A DNA stretch of 48,818 nucleotides, from assembly GCA_029279965.1 (NCBI GenBank), contig JAJUHJ010000010.1, positions 1 to 48,818 of the forward strand. The letters are read 5' to 3'. Source of the DNA: Phyllobacteriaceae bacterium (GTDB lineage: Bacteria > Pseudomonadota > Alphaproteobacteria > Rhizobiales > Rhizobiaceae). The position numbers and the translations under genes are program-made. Numbering within the stretch: position 1 is the first letter of the stretch; every line of letters starts with the position of its first letter. The notes below the pieces were generated by a model that was not told where the DNA came from, searched no databases, and worked only from the letters and a program-made list of their open reading frames with translations. Below, one piece after another: positions 8,324-16,700 of this stretch.

Positions 8324-9214
8324 ATGGGCGCAGAGGTGGACTTCTCCGAAATTCCAGCTTTTCAGGTCCGTGGGGCGGATGAACAGCGGGTTCCCTTTGT
8401 TTTCAACTCCCCCCACAGCGGGCGGTACTACCCGCCACGCTTCCTGGCCATGAGCAGCCTCGACGACAGCACTATCAGGCGCTCCGAAGACTGCTATGTG
8501 GATGAATTGTTTGCCGCCGCTGCCACCTTGGGTGCACCGCTGCTCACTGCGAATTTCCCGCGTGCCTATCTGGACGTAAATCGCGAGCCGTGGGAACTCG
8601 ACCCGCGCATGTTTCGCGATCCGGTGCCGTCCTATGCCAATACTCGCTCGCCTCGGGTGGCGGGCGGGCTCGGGACCGTGCCCAGACTTGTCGGCGAGGG
8701 GCTTGCGATCTATGCACAGAAGCTGCCCATTGCCGAAGCGCTTTCACGGATAGAAAACATCTATAGGCCGTATCACGCCTGCCTTGCAGCACTCTTACAG
8801 CGCACCCGCGATGTCTTCGGCTGCGCAATCCTGATCGATTGTCATTCAATGCCGGCAAATATCCGCGTGGGCGACGGCGGTTTTCGGCCGGATTTCATCG
8901 TCGGCGATCGCTTCGGCGCTTCCGCCGTGCCCGCGCTACGCGATCACGCCATGACGTTGCTGTCGGCAAAGGGATACACGGTGGTGCAGAACAAGCCTTA
9001 TGCGGGAGGCTTCATAACGGAGCATTACGGCCGCCCGGCCGAACGGCTCCACGCTCTTCAGATCGAGATCAACCGTGGGCTCTACATGGATGAACGGACG
9101 CTGGAGCGGACAGGACGCTTCCAATCGCTTGCCGACGATCTAAGCGAGTTCGTCAAGGAACTGACCACGATTCCGGAAGAGTATTTCCTGGCGACGCCTC
9201 TCGCCGCAGAATAG
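8324..9214 (+). CDS. N-formylglutamate amidohydrolase family protein
   Basis: A 296-residue protein of the HutG-type FGase family (COG3741). Family enzymes hydrolyse N-formyl-L-glutamate to glutamate and formate, the last step of one histidine-degradation route, or related N-acyl amino acids. Likely zinc ligands and catalytic residues are in NSPHSGRYYP (His31), the DELFAAA region and IDCHSMP (Asp172, His174). The later ITEHYGRP and LQIEINRGLYM are also typical. No hut genes are nearby, so the real substrate may not be formylglutamate. The ATG at 8324 follows GGATCGAGG. It is divergent from cpdR. Confidence 0.82.
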   Translation: MGAEVDFSEIPAFQVRGADEQRVPFVFNSPHSGRYYPPRFLAMSSLDDSTIRRSEDCYVDELFAAAATLGAPLLTANFPRAYLDVNREPWELDPRMFRDPVPSYANTRSPRVAGGLGTVPRLVGEGLAIYAQKLPIAEALSRIENIYRPYHACLAALLQRTRDVFGCAILIDCHSMPANIRVGDGGFRPDFIVGDRFGASAVPALRDHAMTLLSAKGYTVVQNKPYAGGFITEHYGRPAERLHALQIEINRGLYMDERTLERTGRFQSLADDLSEFVKELTTIPEEYFLATPLAAE

Positions 9215-9240
9215 CGAATCCTGGATTCTGCCACTGGCCT

Positions 9241-9325
9241 AAAAAGAGACCGTATCGTTTACACGACACGGCCATAAGTCTAGGGAGGAAACGCCCAAGG
9301 CGGGCATTGGACAGAATCACTGTCC
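9241..9325 (-). ncRNA. mmgR: MmgR / suhB-type trans-acting small RNA
   Basis: A compact sRNA gene of about 85 bases on the minus strand between the amidohydrolase and hisN/suhB. A TTGACA/TAAGCT promoter leads to a start near 9325. The transcript would begin GGACAG-TGATT-CTGTCC (hairpin 1), then GCCC-GCCTT-GGGC, then a single-stranded TTTCCTCCC that could pair with Shine-Dalgarno sequences. It ends in the stem CCGTGTCG/CGATACGG at 9250-9271 followed by TCTCTTTTT. Position, size and elements fit the Rfam suhB family, known as MmgR in S. meliloti, where it limits polyhydroxybutyrate storage. Assignment is from recalled family traits, not a covariance search. Confidence 0.8.
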
Positions 9326-9332
9326 GAATCAA

Positions 9333-9360
9333 AGCTTATGTCGCTCTTAAAAGTTGTCAA
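9333..9360 (-). promoter_or_regulatory. Promoter of the MmgR-like sRNA
   Basis: The minus strand carries TTGACA (9360-9355), a 16-base spacer and TAAGCT (9338-9333), seven bases before the predicted start. It is a near-consensus housekeeping promoter aimed away from hisN. Confidence 0.65.
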
Positions 9361-9426
9361 GTTCTTGATCCGCTAATCTCGCAAGACCTTGAGTAACTTT
9401 TCCATGAAAAGAGAGAAACAATACCG

Positions 9427-10200
9427 ATGATCGTGTCATCAGACTTTATGCATCGACTTGCGGTTGCTGCCGCGGCTGAAACACTACCTCGTTTCAGGTG
9501 CGAAGGAGAGGTGATCAACAAACATGCAGGCGGCTTTGATCCGGTGACTGAAGCTGACCGGGCGGCCGAGCAAGCCATTCGCGCGCTTATCCGTGACGAA
9601 TATCCGGACCATGGCATCATTGGTGAGGAATTCGGTTCTGAAGGCGAGGGGCGTCGCCATGTGTGGGTGATCGACCCGATCGATGGCACGCGCGCTTTTA
9701 TCTCCGGCTTGCCTCTATGGGGGACGCTTGTCGGACTCCTCGTTGACGGAAAGGCGGTCGCCGGCTTGATGTCGCAGCCTTTTACGGGAGAGCTTTACTA
9801 TGCCACCGGCGAGGGCGCCTTTTATGAGGGGCCTGGCGGCGCACGCCGCCTTAAGACCCGAAGTACCGCCGAACTGTCAGAGGCGACGATGTGTACCACC
9901 ACTCCGGCTATGTTCGATGTCCCCCGCCGCGCTCTTTACGACCGGGTCGAAGAAGCCGTGCGCCTGCCGCGTTACGGGACGGATTGCTACGCCTATGCCA
10001 TGGTGGCCGCTGGCCATGTCGACCTTGTTGTCGAATGCGACCTGAAACCCCACGACGTGGCCGGATTGATTCCGATCATTGAGCAGGCAGGAGGCGTTAT
10101 TACCACCTGGCAAGGGACGGCAGCCGAGGCGGGCGGCGATATCGTCGCGGCCGCAAACGCCGATTTGCACGAAAGGGCACTGGAATTTCTAAGGGCGTAG
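9427..10200 (+). CDS. hisN: Histidinol-phosphatase of the inositol monophosphatase (SuhB/HisN) family
   Basis: Mg-dependent phosphatase of 257 residues. Metal-binding motifs are GEEFG (around Glu67), WVIDPIDGTRAF (residues 80-91) and, near the C-terminus, ECDLKPHDVAG. Within the family this subgroup, with TPAMF and RYGTDCYAYAMVAAGHVDL, matches the HisN-type histidinol-phosphatases that perform the penultimate step of histidine synthesis in actinobacteria and many alphaproteobacteria. Inositol-1-phosphatase or fructose-1,6-bisphosphatase activity cannot be excluded by sequence alone. The gene lies downstream of the MmgR-like sRNA locus, which explains the older family name suhB for that RNA. 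Confidence 0.85.
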   Translation: MIVSSDFMHRLAVAAAAETLPRFRCEGEVINKHAGGFDPVTEADRAAEQAIRALIRDEYPDHGIIGEEFGSEGEGRRHVWVIDPIDGTRAFISGLPLWGTLVGLLVDGKAVAGLMSQPFTGELYYATGEGAFYEGPGGARRLKTRSTAELSEATMCTTTPAMFDVPRRALYDRVEEAVRLPRYGTDCYAYAMVAAGHVDLVVECDLKPHDVAGLIPIIEQAGGVITTWQGTAAEAGGDIVAAANADLHERALEFLRA

Positions 10201-10207
10201 CCTCGCC

Positions 10208-10306
10208 GGCTTGCATCGGCCCGAAAATCTGAACCGATTTTCAGAAAGCACGATGCGTAGATTCAATTGGATTGCGCATCCTCGTGCCTCAAAAGGACGC
10301 GCGCTA
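10208..10306. repeat. Intergenic palindromic repeat, copy B
   Basis: A diverged, slightly shortened copy of the ~102-bp element, lacking a few bases in the right-hand hairpin. It retains GCATCGGCCCGAAAATCTGA, GATTTTCAGAAAGCACGATG and the GCGCGCTA end. It fills the gap between the convergent hisN and hydrolase genes, and its terminal CTA at 10304-10306 is the TAG stop codon of the hydrolase. Confidence 0.88.
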
Positions 10307-11263
10307 GGAGAAGGCCAGCGCGTCGCTTTCGTGCCGGTGGGCAAAAGCCTCGAAGGCCGCCAGCACCTGCTCGCGATATATGTCCGCTTCCTGCAGAAGT
10401 TCGTGCCGCGCACCGTCCACCGTCAGCACCTTGGCCGCGCGCAGTCTTCTCGCATAACGCTCGATCGCCGGGGTGGAGACCACCCGGTCTTCGCCGGCCG
10501 CCAGAATGAGCGTCGGAATGCGGCGCTTGGCCATGAATTTCGGCTGCTGGACGCGCTCTGCGGCGAGGCAGACGGCGCGCATCCAGGCGACGGTTGGCCC
10601 GTGGATAAAGAGTTCCGGGAATGTGCGCAGGAGCATCTGGTTGCGCGCAAATCGCGTCGGGTCGCTGGTCAGACGGTTCGGCTCGAATGGCACCTCTTTT
10701 CCGCGTCGACTCGCCCCGGCGAAATATGCGTTGCCGAAACCGAGCGCATTCAAAAAGCCCGCTATCCGCCCTATCGCGGGCATGGAAATCGGCGCGCGGA
10801 TTTCCAAAAGGGGTGCGAGCAGCACCATGCGCCGCACGCGGTTTGTCAGCTCCGGTCCCGCCAGAAGAGCAATCAGCGCTCCGGTGGAATGGGCAAGGAG
10901 GGTGTAGGGCGGCGGACAGTCTGGCAGAACCACCTTGCGAAAGAACAGGTTGAGATCGGCGACATATTCATCGAAGTCATGCACATGCCCGCGCATCGGA
11001 TTGCGCAGAAGCCTCTGCGATCCTCCTTGCCCGCGCCAGTCGAGCGCTGCGGCTGCAAAGCCGCGTGAGGAGAGATCCCGCACGGTCTCGAAATATTTTT
11101 CGATGCATTCGTTGCGTCCGGGCAGAATGACAACTGTTCCGTTCTCCGCGCGGGAGGGAAAGCGCGCGCAACGCAGTCGACACCCATCGGCCGCTGAGAT
11201 CATTTCAGCCTGGGCATTTTCGGGAACAGGATTTTCCGGAAGCTCGCGCAAGAGGTCTGTCAT
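10304..11263 (-). CDS. Alpha/beta hydrolase, lysophospholipase/monoacylglycerol lipase type
   Basis: A 319-residue serine hydrolase of the PldB/monoglyceride lipase group (COG2267). The nucleophile elbow is AHSTG (Ser126), a variant of GxSxG with Ala at the first position. The likely acid is Asp259 in AAGEDRVVS and the base His287 in GARHELLQE. LDWRGQGGSQR and GHVHDFDEYVADL are typical of this group. No signal peptide is evident, so it probably acts in the cytoplasm or at the inner membrane face. It may cleave lysophospholipids or monoacylglycerols; the exact substrate is unknown. Its stop codon is supplied by repeat copy B. Confidence 0.82.
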   Translation of the reverse strand: MTDLLRELPENPVPENAQAEMISAADGCRLRCARFPSRAENGTVVILPGRNECIEKYFETVRDLSSRGFAAAALDWRGQGGSQRLLRNPMRGHVHDFDEYVADLNLFFRKVVLPDCPPPYTLLAHSTGALIALLAGPELTNRVRRMVLLAPLLEIRAPISMPAIGRIAGFLNALGFGNAYFAGASRRGKEVPFEPNRLTSDPTRFARNQMLLRTFPELFIHGPTVAWMRAVCLAAERVQQPKFMAKRRIPTLILAAGEDRVVSTPAIERYARRLRAAKVLTVDGARHELLQEADIYREQVLAAFEAFAHRHESDALAFS

Positions 11264-11604
11264 GGTCGCGTCCGATGCCGACGGAAATGTTGCGCCTTAG
11301 AGAGGGATAGAGGCGTTTTCTGATAAAAGCAAAGGCTTACCGGAGACGAGGCGCTGAAATACGACCGGGGGCAGCCCCTCAAGGGAGCGCCCCCGGCTTT
11401 GCCGGACCGTTGGAAGGGACGGTTGCATACGGCCCGGCACCACTTATGGACACAGAATAGCAAGGCTTACCTGAATGGCAGGCGAAGGAAGCGTTCAGTG
11501 TGGGTTCATGTTTCCGATAAATTTTGACGCCTCGCGCCCCCTCGAAGCTCTTGAATGGCATCCTCGCAATCCCCAAATTCGTGTTGCGGCCGCCAGGATT
11601 GGGG
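11264..11604. other. Intergenic region between hydrolase and hsp20
   Basis: No convincing gene. It holds the hydrolase promoter side and a strong GC-rich dyad (11365-11396, listed separately). An open frame that starts at 11475 and runs into hsp20 has no family support in its first 71 codons. Confidence 0.5.
11365..11396. other. Strong GC-rich inverted repeat
   Basis: CCGGGGGC and GCCCCCGG form a perfect 8-bp stem, and CCC/GGG within the loop can pair further. It lies between the divergent hydrolase and hsp20 genes, about 100 bases before the hydrolase start and about 290 before hsp20. There is no U-run of terminator quality. Confidence 0.45.
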
Positions 11605-11687
11605 CCGTTGGCCGGGATGGAAACGCCGAAATCGGGTTTCCGGAAACGGTCAGAACGCAAACATGTTGCTCAACAGGAGGACAGACC
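11605..11687 (+). promoter_or_regulatory. ROSE-type RNA thermometer in the hsp20 leader
   Basis: The leader ends with TTGCT (11666-11670), a four-base loop and AGGAG (11675-11679), which pair through a central G-G mismatch. This is the hallmark of ROSE elements that block the ribosome site of rhizobial small heat-shock genes at low temperature. Just upstream is a second hairpin, GGAAAC/GTTTCC (11619-11641), with inner CCG/CGG pairs. On heating, the weak terminal hairpin would open and expose AGGAGG seven bases before the ATG. The call rests on the motif and on the downstream gene. Confidence 0.78.
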
Positions 11688-12158
11688 ATGCGTCATGTCG
11701 ATTTTTCGCCGCTATACCGTTCGACCGTAGGGTTCGACCGGCTTTTCACCATGCTCGACTCCCTCGGCCAGCTCGAGGGCGGTCAGACCTATCCGCCCTA
11801 TAACATCGAGCGCACGGCTGAGAACGCCTACCGCATTTCGATGGCCGTTGCCGGGTTCTCCGAAGAGGATATCTCTGTCGAAGCACACCGCAACGTGCTG
11901 ACGATCAAGGGCGAGAAGAAGGACGAGCAGAATGAAGAGCAGTCCGATCTTCTCTATCGCGGCATTGCTTCCCGCTCCTTCGAGCGCCGGTTCCAGCTTG
12001 CCGACCATGTAGAGGTGAGCGGGGCCGTGTTGAAGGATGGCCTTCTGCATGTCGAGCTTACCCGCAACATCCCCGAGGAGATGAAGCCGCGCCGCATTCC
12101 CATTTCGCGCGCGGACAAGGGTAACTCCAAGCAGATCGAGGCCAAGAAGGCCGCGTAA
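11688..12158 (+). CDS. ibpA: Small heat-shock protein, IbpA/Hsp20 family
   Basis: ATP-independent holdase chaperone of 156 residues that keeps unfolding proteins soluble until DnaK/ClpB can refold them. It has a short N-terminal arm (MRHVDFSPLYRSTVGFDRLF), an alpha-crystallin domain at about residues 35-130 with the typical GEEDISVE-like and LTIKGEKK strands, and a C-terminal I-P-I motif in RRIPIS that binds neighbouring subunits. The ATG at 11688 has AGGAGG at ideal spacing; upstream in-frame codons belong to the leader. Expression is probably controlled by the ROSE-like thermometer directly before it. Confidence 0.93.
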   Translation: MRHVDFSPLYRSTVGFDRLFTMLDSLGQLEGGQTYPPYNIERTAENAYRISMAVAGFSEEDISVEAHRNVLTIKGEKKDEQNEEQSDLLYRGIASRSFERRFQLADHVEVSGAVLKDGLLHVELTRNIPEEMKPRRIPISRADKGNSKQIEAKKAA

Positions 12159-12182
12159 ACCTTAACCCCGATGATTGTCGAT

Positions 12183-12212
12183 GGTGGCGGCGCTTACGGG
12201 CGCCGCCATTTT
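12183..12212 (+). terminator. Intrinsic terminator of hsp20
   Basis: TGGCGGCGC (12185-12193) pairs with GCGCCGCCA (12200-12208) and is followed by TTTTG. It begins 25 bases after the hsp20 stop and just before the end of the convergent threonine aldolase gene. Confidence 0.75.
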
Positions 12213-12243
12213 GCTATGCATGGGGCTGACAGGTAAGGGACGG

Positions 12244-13299
12244 TCATTCCGCCAGCATTTTGCTGAAAGATTCCACGTCCTCTCCTGTTGTCGCAAAGGA
12301 GGTGACGAAGCGGTAGAGTCCCTCGTCTCCTTCAAGGCTTACCTCCGCGCCGTGCGGATTCCAGGGATGGAAATAAACATTTCTATCGGTCAGGGCCTTC
12401 GCGGTCGGCGTTTTCATGATCGCAAACACTTCATTCGCTTGTGGTTCCCAGGCAAGATGGAGCCTGTCGGTGGTTCTCACAGTTTCGGCGAGCCTGGCAG
12501 CCATCTCGTTTGCGTGTCTGGCGTTTGCGAGCCATAGGCCATCCCGGAAATATGCCTCGAACTGGGCAGCGACAAAGCGTGATTTTGAAAACAGGTGTGC
12601 GGCCCTCTTACGCAAGAAGGGCATGTCGCGCGCCTTGTCCGGGTTCATGACGACGACCGCTTCGGCACACCAACATCCATTTTTCGTTGCCCCGAAGGAC
12701 AGGACATCGACACCACGCTTCCAGGTCATTTCCGCCGGTGTGGTGCCGAGCGCCACAAGCGCATTGGCAAAGCGAGCGCCGTCCATATGCAGCGGCAGGC
12801 CATGTGACCGGCAGATCTCGGCGATCTGCGCGATTTCCTCCAGGGAGTAGAGAGTGCCGATTTCCGTGGATTGGGTGATCGAGGTGGCCATTGGCTGGCC
12901 GGAATGCACGAATTCGGCGGGAAAGAGGCGAATGGCACGATCCAGTGCGTCGGGGTCCATGCGGCCCAGCCTGCCCTGCACGCCATGCAGCCGCGCGCCG
13001 CCGGTCAGAAATTCGGGCGCGCCCCCCTCATCTTCCAGCATATGCGCCTGCAAATGAGCGAAGGCCACGCCACCTGGACGGTTGAGCAGCGCCATCGACA
13101 GGGAGTTGGCGGCCGTGCCGGTGGCAACGAAGAACACCGCCACCTCGCGCTCGAATATATCGCAAAAAAGTCTTTCCACCTTACGATCAAGCTCGCTGGC
13201 GCCGTAGGCAGTGGCAAAGCCCTGGGCATTCCGGGAGAGCGCGTCGCTGACTGCCGGATGGGCGCCAGACCAGTTGTCGGAGGCAAAGTTGATCGGCAT
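12244..13299 (-). CDS. ltaE: Low-specificity L-threonine aldolase
   Basis: PLP enzyme of 351 residues that cleaves L-threonine and allo-threonine to glycine and acetaldehyde, and related beta-hydroxy amino acids. The PLP-binding lysine is Lys206 in LSFGATKNG and the cofactor aspartate is Asp173 in LHMDGARFANA. The N-terminal NFASDNWSGAHP and the VFFVATGTAAN segment are typical. It provides a glycine source and threonine degradation in the cytoplasm. It is a single gene, convergent with hsp20 and divergent from gltB, with a usable AAGGG before the ATG at 13299. Some family members act on phenylserine; the substrate range cannot be predicted. Confidence 0.9.
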   Translation of the reverse strand: MPINFASDNWSGAHPAVSDALSRNAQGFATAYGASELDRKVERLFCDIFEREVAVFFVATGTAANSLSMALLNRPGGVAFAHLQAHMLEDEGGAPEFLTGGARLHGVQGRLGRMDPDALDRAIRLFPAEFVHSGQPMATSITQSTEIGTLYSLEEIAQIAEICRSHGLPLHMDGARFANALVALGTTPAEMTWKRGVDVLSFGATKNGCWCAEAVVVMNPDKARDMPFLRKRAAHLFSKSRFVAAQFEAYFRDGLWLANARHANEMAARLAETVRTTDRLHLAWEPQANEVFAIMKTPTAKALTDRNVYFHPWNPHGAEVSLEGDEGLYRFVTSFATTGEDVESFSKMLAE

Positions 13300-13779
13300 G
13301 AATAATGGCCCTTTCGCTGTGAGCGCGCACAGTTGTCCTTTGTCCGGGCAGTTTCAAGACCCGATCGGGCGCATTTCAGCGGCGATCTGTGGACAGCGCC
13401 AGCGCGCCAGAAACGACCACTAAAGGCCCATTCTGCGAACTTTTGTTGCTTTACGGCGCCTGTTTTTTCATTTTTCGTCTTGTGCGGGATGCAGATTTCT
13501 GGCATGTGGAGGAAATAGGACAGCAGTGCTGTCTTAATTCGCATGCGATTTTCTGATCGCCATGCTATGATGCCCGACGGCTCGCATGAGGCGTCACGCG
13601 GTGAGGCCAGGACCGGCAGGTACAAGCGCCTTCGCTGTTAGAAGAGCTGCATCCGCCTGTGTGGAAAACGCTCTTCCGGCTTTTCGAAAGCTATGCCGAC
13701 CGATTGCTCGGGATGTTCGCCCACGAAAAGGCCGCCCCGACTGATCCGGTGCCCCGGTGCAAAAACTGGAGGATGAACG
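13300..13779. other. Divergent control region ltaE / gltB
   Basis: These 480 bases contain no credible gene on either strand. They hold two dyads (13520-13532 and 13541-13565) close to a TATGAT that could be a -10 for gltB, giving a leader of about 200 bases. I see no recognisable riboswitch. Confidence 0.5.
13520..13565. promoter_or_regulatory. Paired dyads, candidate operators of gltB
   Basis: ACAGCA-G-TGCTGT (13520-13532) is a perfect 13-base palindrome. Eight bases later GCATGCGAT and ATCGCCATGC (13541-13565) form an imperfect dyad with one bulged base. The sequence GCTATGAT follows directly. A nitrogen or amino-acid regulator could bind here; which one is unknown. Confidence 0.4.
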
Positions 13780-16700
13780 ATGACGGAACTGACGCCATCT
13801 GTCTCGACGGGCCACGTGCCCGCCGTACAGGCTGAAGCACGCGCCGGCGAAAGGTCGGTTCCGCCTCCTTCCGGGCAGCCCGCCACGCGCGGTCTTTACG
13901 ACCCCCGCAACGAGCACGATGCCTGTGGCGTGGGTTTCGTTGCGCATATGAAAGGTCAGAAATCGCACGGCATCGTCGAAGACGGGCTGGCGATGTTGGA
14001 AAATCTCACTCATCGGGGTGCGGTTGGTGCCGACCCGCTGGTGGGTGACGGTGCTGGTATCCTGTTGCAGATTCCTGACCGTTTCTTTCGCGAAGAGATG
14101 CAAAAGCAGGGTGTCGACTTGCCCGAACCCGGACACTATGGGGTGGGGCACCTTTTTATGCCGCGCGATGAGACGCTGAGCGCGCATATCGAAGAGGTGA
14201 TTGCGGAGGTCGCGCGTGCCGAGGGGCAGGTGCTTCTTGGTTTTCGCGATGTACCGGTAGACAATTCCTGCCTGTCGAAAGCACCCGAAATTGTCGCCTC
14301 GGAACCTGTTCATCGGCAGGTTTTCATCGGTCGTGGAAGCAATGTCGTTGATGACGAGGATTTCGAGCGGCGGCTTTATATCCTGCGCAAGGTGATTTCC
14401 AGCCGGATTTACGAGGAGACGGACGGCCGTGACAACGGTTTCTACACCGTCTGCCTGTCGGCGCGCACCATCGTCTACAAGGGCATGTTTCTTGCCTACC
14501 AGCTTGGCGCCTACTATCGCGACCTGAAGGACCCGCGCTTCCAATCGGCCTTGGCGCTGGTCCACCAACGTTTCTCCACGAACACCTTCCCATCTTGGAA
14601 GCTGGCTCATCCGTATCGCATGGTCGCCCATAATGGCGAGATCAACACGCTGCGCGGCAACGTCAACTGGATGGCCGCGCGCCAGGCCTCGGTGGATTCG
14701 GAACGCTTCGGCAACGACATTTCGAAGCTTTGGCCGATCTCCTATGAAGGTCAGTCGGACACGGCCTGCTTCGACAACGCATTGGAATTCCTCCATCAAG
14801 GCGGGTATCCGCTCGCGCACGCCATGATGATGCTGATTCCGGAGGCGTGGGCCGGCAACAAGCTGATGAGTCCGGAGCGGCAGGCCTTCTACGAATATCA
14901 TGCTGCTCTCATGGAGCCCTGGGACGGGCCGGCGGCGGTCGCCTTTACCGATGGCCGGCAGATTGGCGCCACGCTGGATCGTAACGGGCTGCGCCCCGCG
15001 CGCTACGTCATCACAGACGACGACCGCGTCATCATGGCGTCTGAAGCTGGCGCCCTGACCGTGCCTGAAGAAAGGATTGTTACGAAATGGCGGCTCCAGC
15101 CTGGGCGGATGCTGCTGATCGATCTCGGCCAAGGCCGCATCATTTCCGATGATGAATTGAAGGCGGGGATCGCGACGAAGCATCCCTTCCGACAATGGCT
15201 GGACAAGACGCAGCTGATCCTGGAGGAGTTGAAGCCGGTTGCTCCGCGCGCGCCGCGCGAGGACGTATCGATCCTCAACCGTCAACAAGTCTTTGGCTAC
15301 ACCCAGGAAGATGTACGCATGCTGATGCCTCCAATGGCCACGACGGGCCAGGAAGGCATCGGTTCCATGGGCACCGACACGCCGATCGCTGCCATGTCGG
15401 ACAAGCCGCGGCTGCTTTACAATTACTTCAAGCAGAACTTCGCACAGGTCACCAACCCGCCGATCGATCCGATCCGGGAAGAGCTGGTGATGAGCCTCGT
15501 CTCCTTCATCGGACCCCGGCCCAATATCTTCGATCTTGTCGGCAATTCGCGCCGCAAGCGTCTGGAGGTGCGCCAGCCGATCCTGACGAATGGGGATCTG
15601 GAGAAGATCCGTTCCATCGGCCATACGGAGGACCGGTTCGACACCAAGACACTGGACATCACCTACCCGGCTCTTGAAGGTGCGGCGGGCATGGCCGGTG
15701 CACTCGACAGGTTGTGCGAACGCGCCGAAGCAGCGGTGGCGGGGGGCTACAACATCATTATCCTGTCGGACCGACAGATCGGCCCGGACCGAATCGACAT
15801 TCCCACACTGCTCGCCACGGCGGCGGTGCACCATCACCTGATCCGCAAGGGATTGAGGACAGCGGTCGGCATTGTGGTGGAATCGGGCGAGCCGCGCGAG
15901 GTGCATCATTTCTGCTGTCTGGCCGGCTACGGCGCCGAGGCGATCAATCCGTATCTGGCTTTCGACACTTTGCTCGACATGCATGCGAAGGGCGATTTTC
16001 CGCCAGAAGTGGACGCGCAGGAGGTGGTCAAGCGCTACATCAAGTCCATCGGCAAAGGCATCCTCAAGGTGATGTCCAAGATGGGCATCTCCACCTACCA
16101 ATCCTATTGCGGTGCGCAGATCTTCGACGCGGTCGGTCTCAAAACCGATTTCGTTGAGCGCTACTTCACCGGCACCGCCACCACGATTGAAGGCGTCGGG
16201 CTGGAAGAGATCGCAGCCGAGACGGTGGCCCGCCACGCTGCAGCCTTCAGCAGCGATCCGGTACTGCGCACGGCGCTCGAAGTCGGCGGCGAATACAACT
16301 ACCGCGTCCGCGGCGAGGACCATGTATGGACGCCTGATGCGGTTGCCACGCTCCAGCACGCCGTGCGTGGGAATTCCTGGGAAAACTATCAGCAATTTTC
16401 CAACCTGATTAACGGTGAAAGCGCACAGGCCAAGACCATCCGTGGCCTTTTCAGTATCCGGAAGGCTGAAGAGATCGGCCGTGCGCCCGTCCCACTCGAA
16501 GAGGTCGAACCGGCCTCGCAGATCGTCAAGCGCTTCTCCACGGGTGCGATGTCCTTCGGCTCCATCAGCCGCGAAGCGCACACGACGCTGGCGCGCGCGA
16601 TGAACGCCATTGGCGGCAAGTCGAACACGGGCGAGGGCGGCGAGGAGGTCGATCGATTCCTACCGCTGCCGGATGGCTCGACGAACCCCGAACGCTCGGC

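Noticed and set aside
7962-9426. Histidine-utilisation (hut) operon suggested by the amidohydrolase
   Set aside because: No hutU, hutH, hutI or hutC gene is present; the local order is the conserved cpdR/hisN neighbourhood.
11475-11687. N-terminal extension of the small heat-shock protein
   Set aside because: Codons before 11688 have no family match, and this DNA is explained by the leader and its ROSE-like hairpins.
13594-16581. 995-codon open frame antisense to gltB
   Set aside because: It covers the well-conserved GltB coding region on the other strand, has no domain I recognise, and is explained by codon bias in GC-rich DNA.
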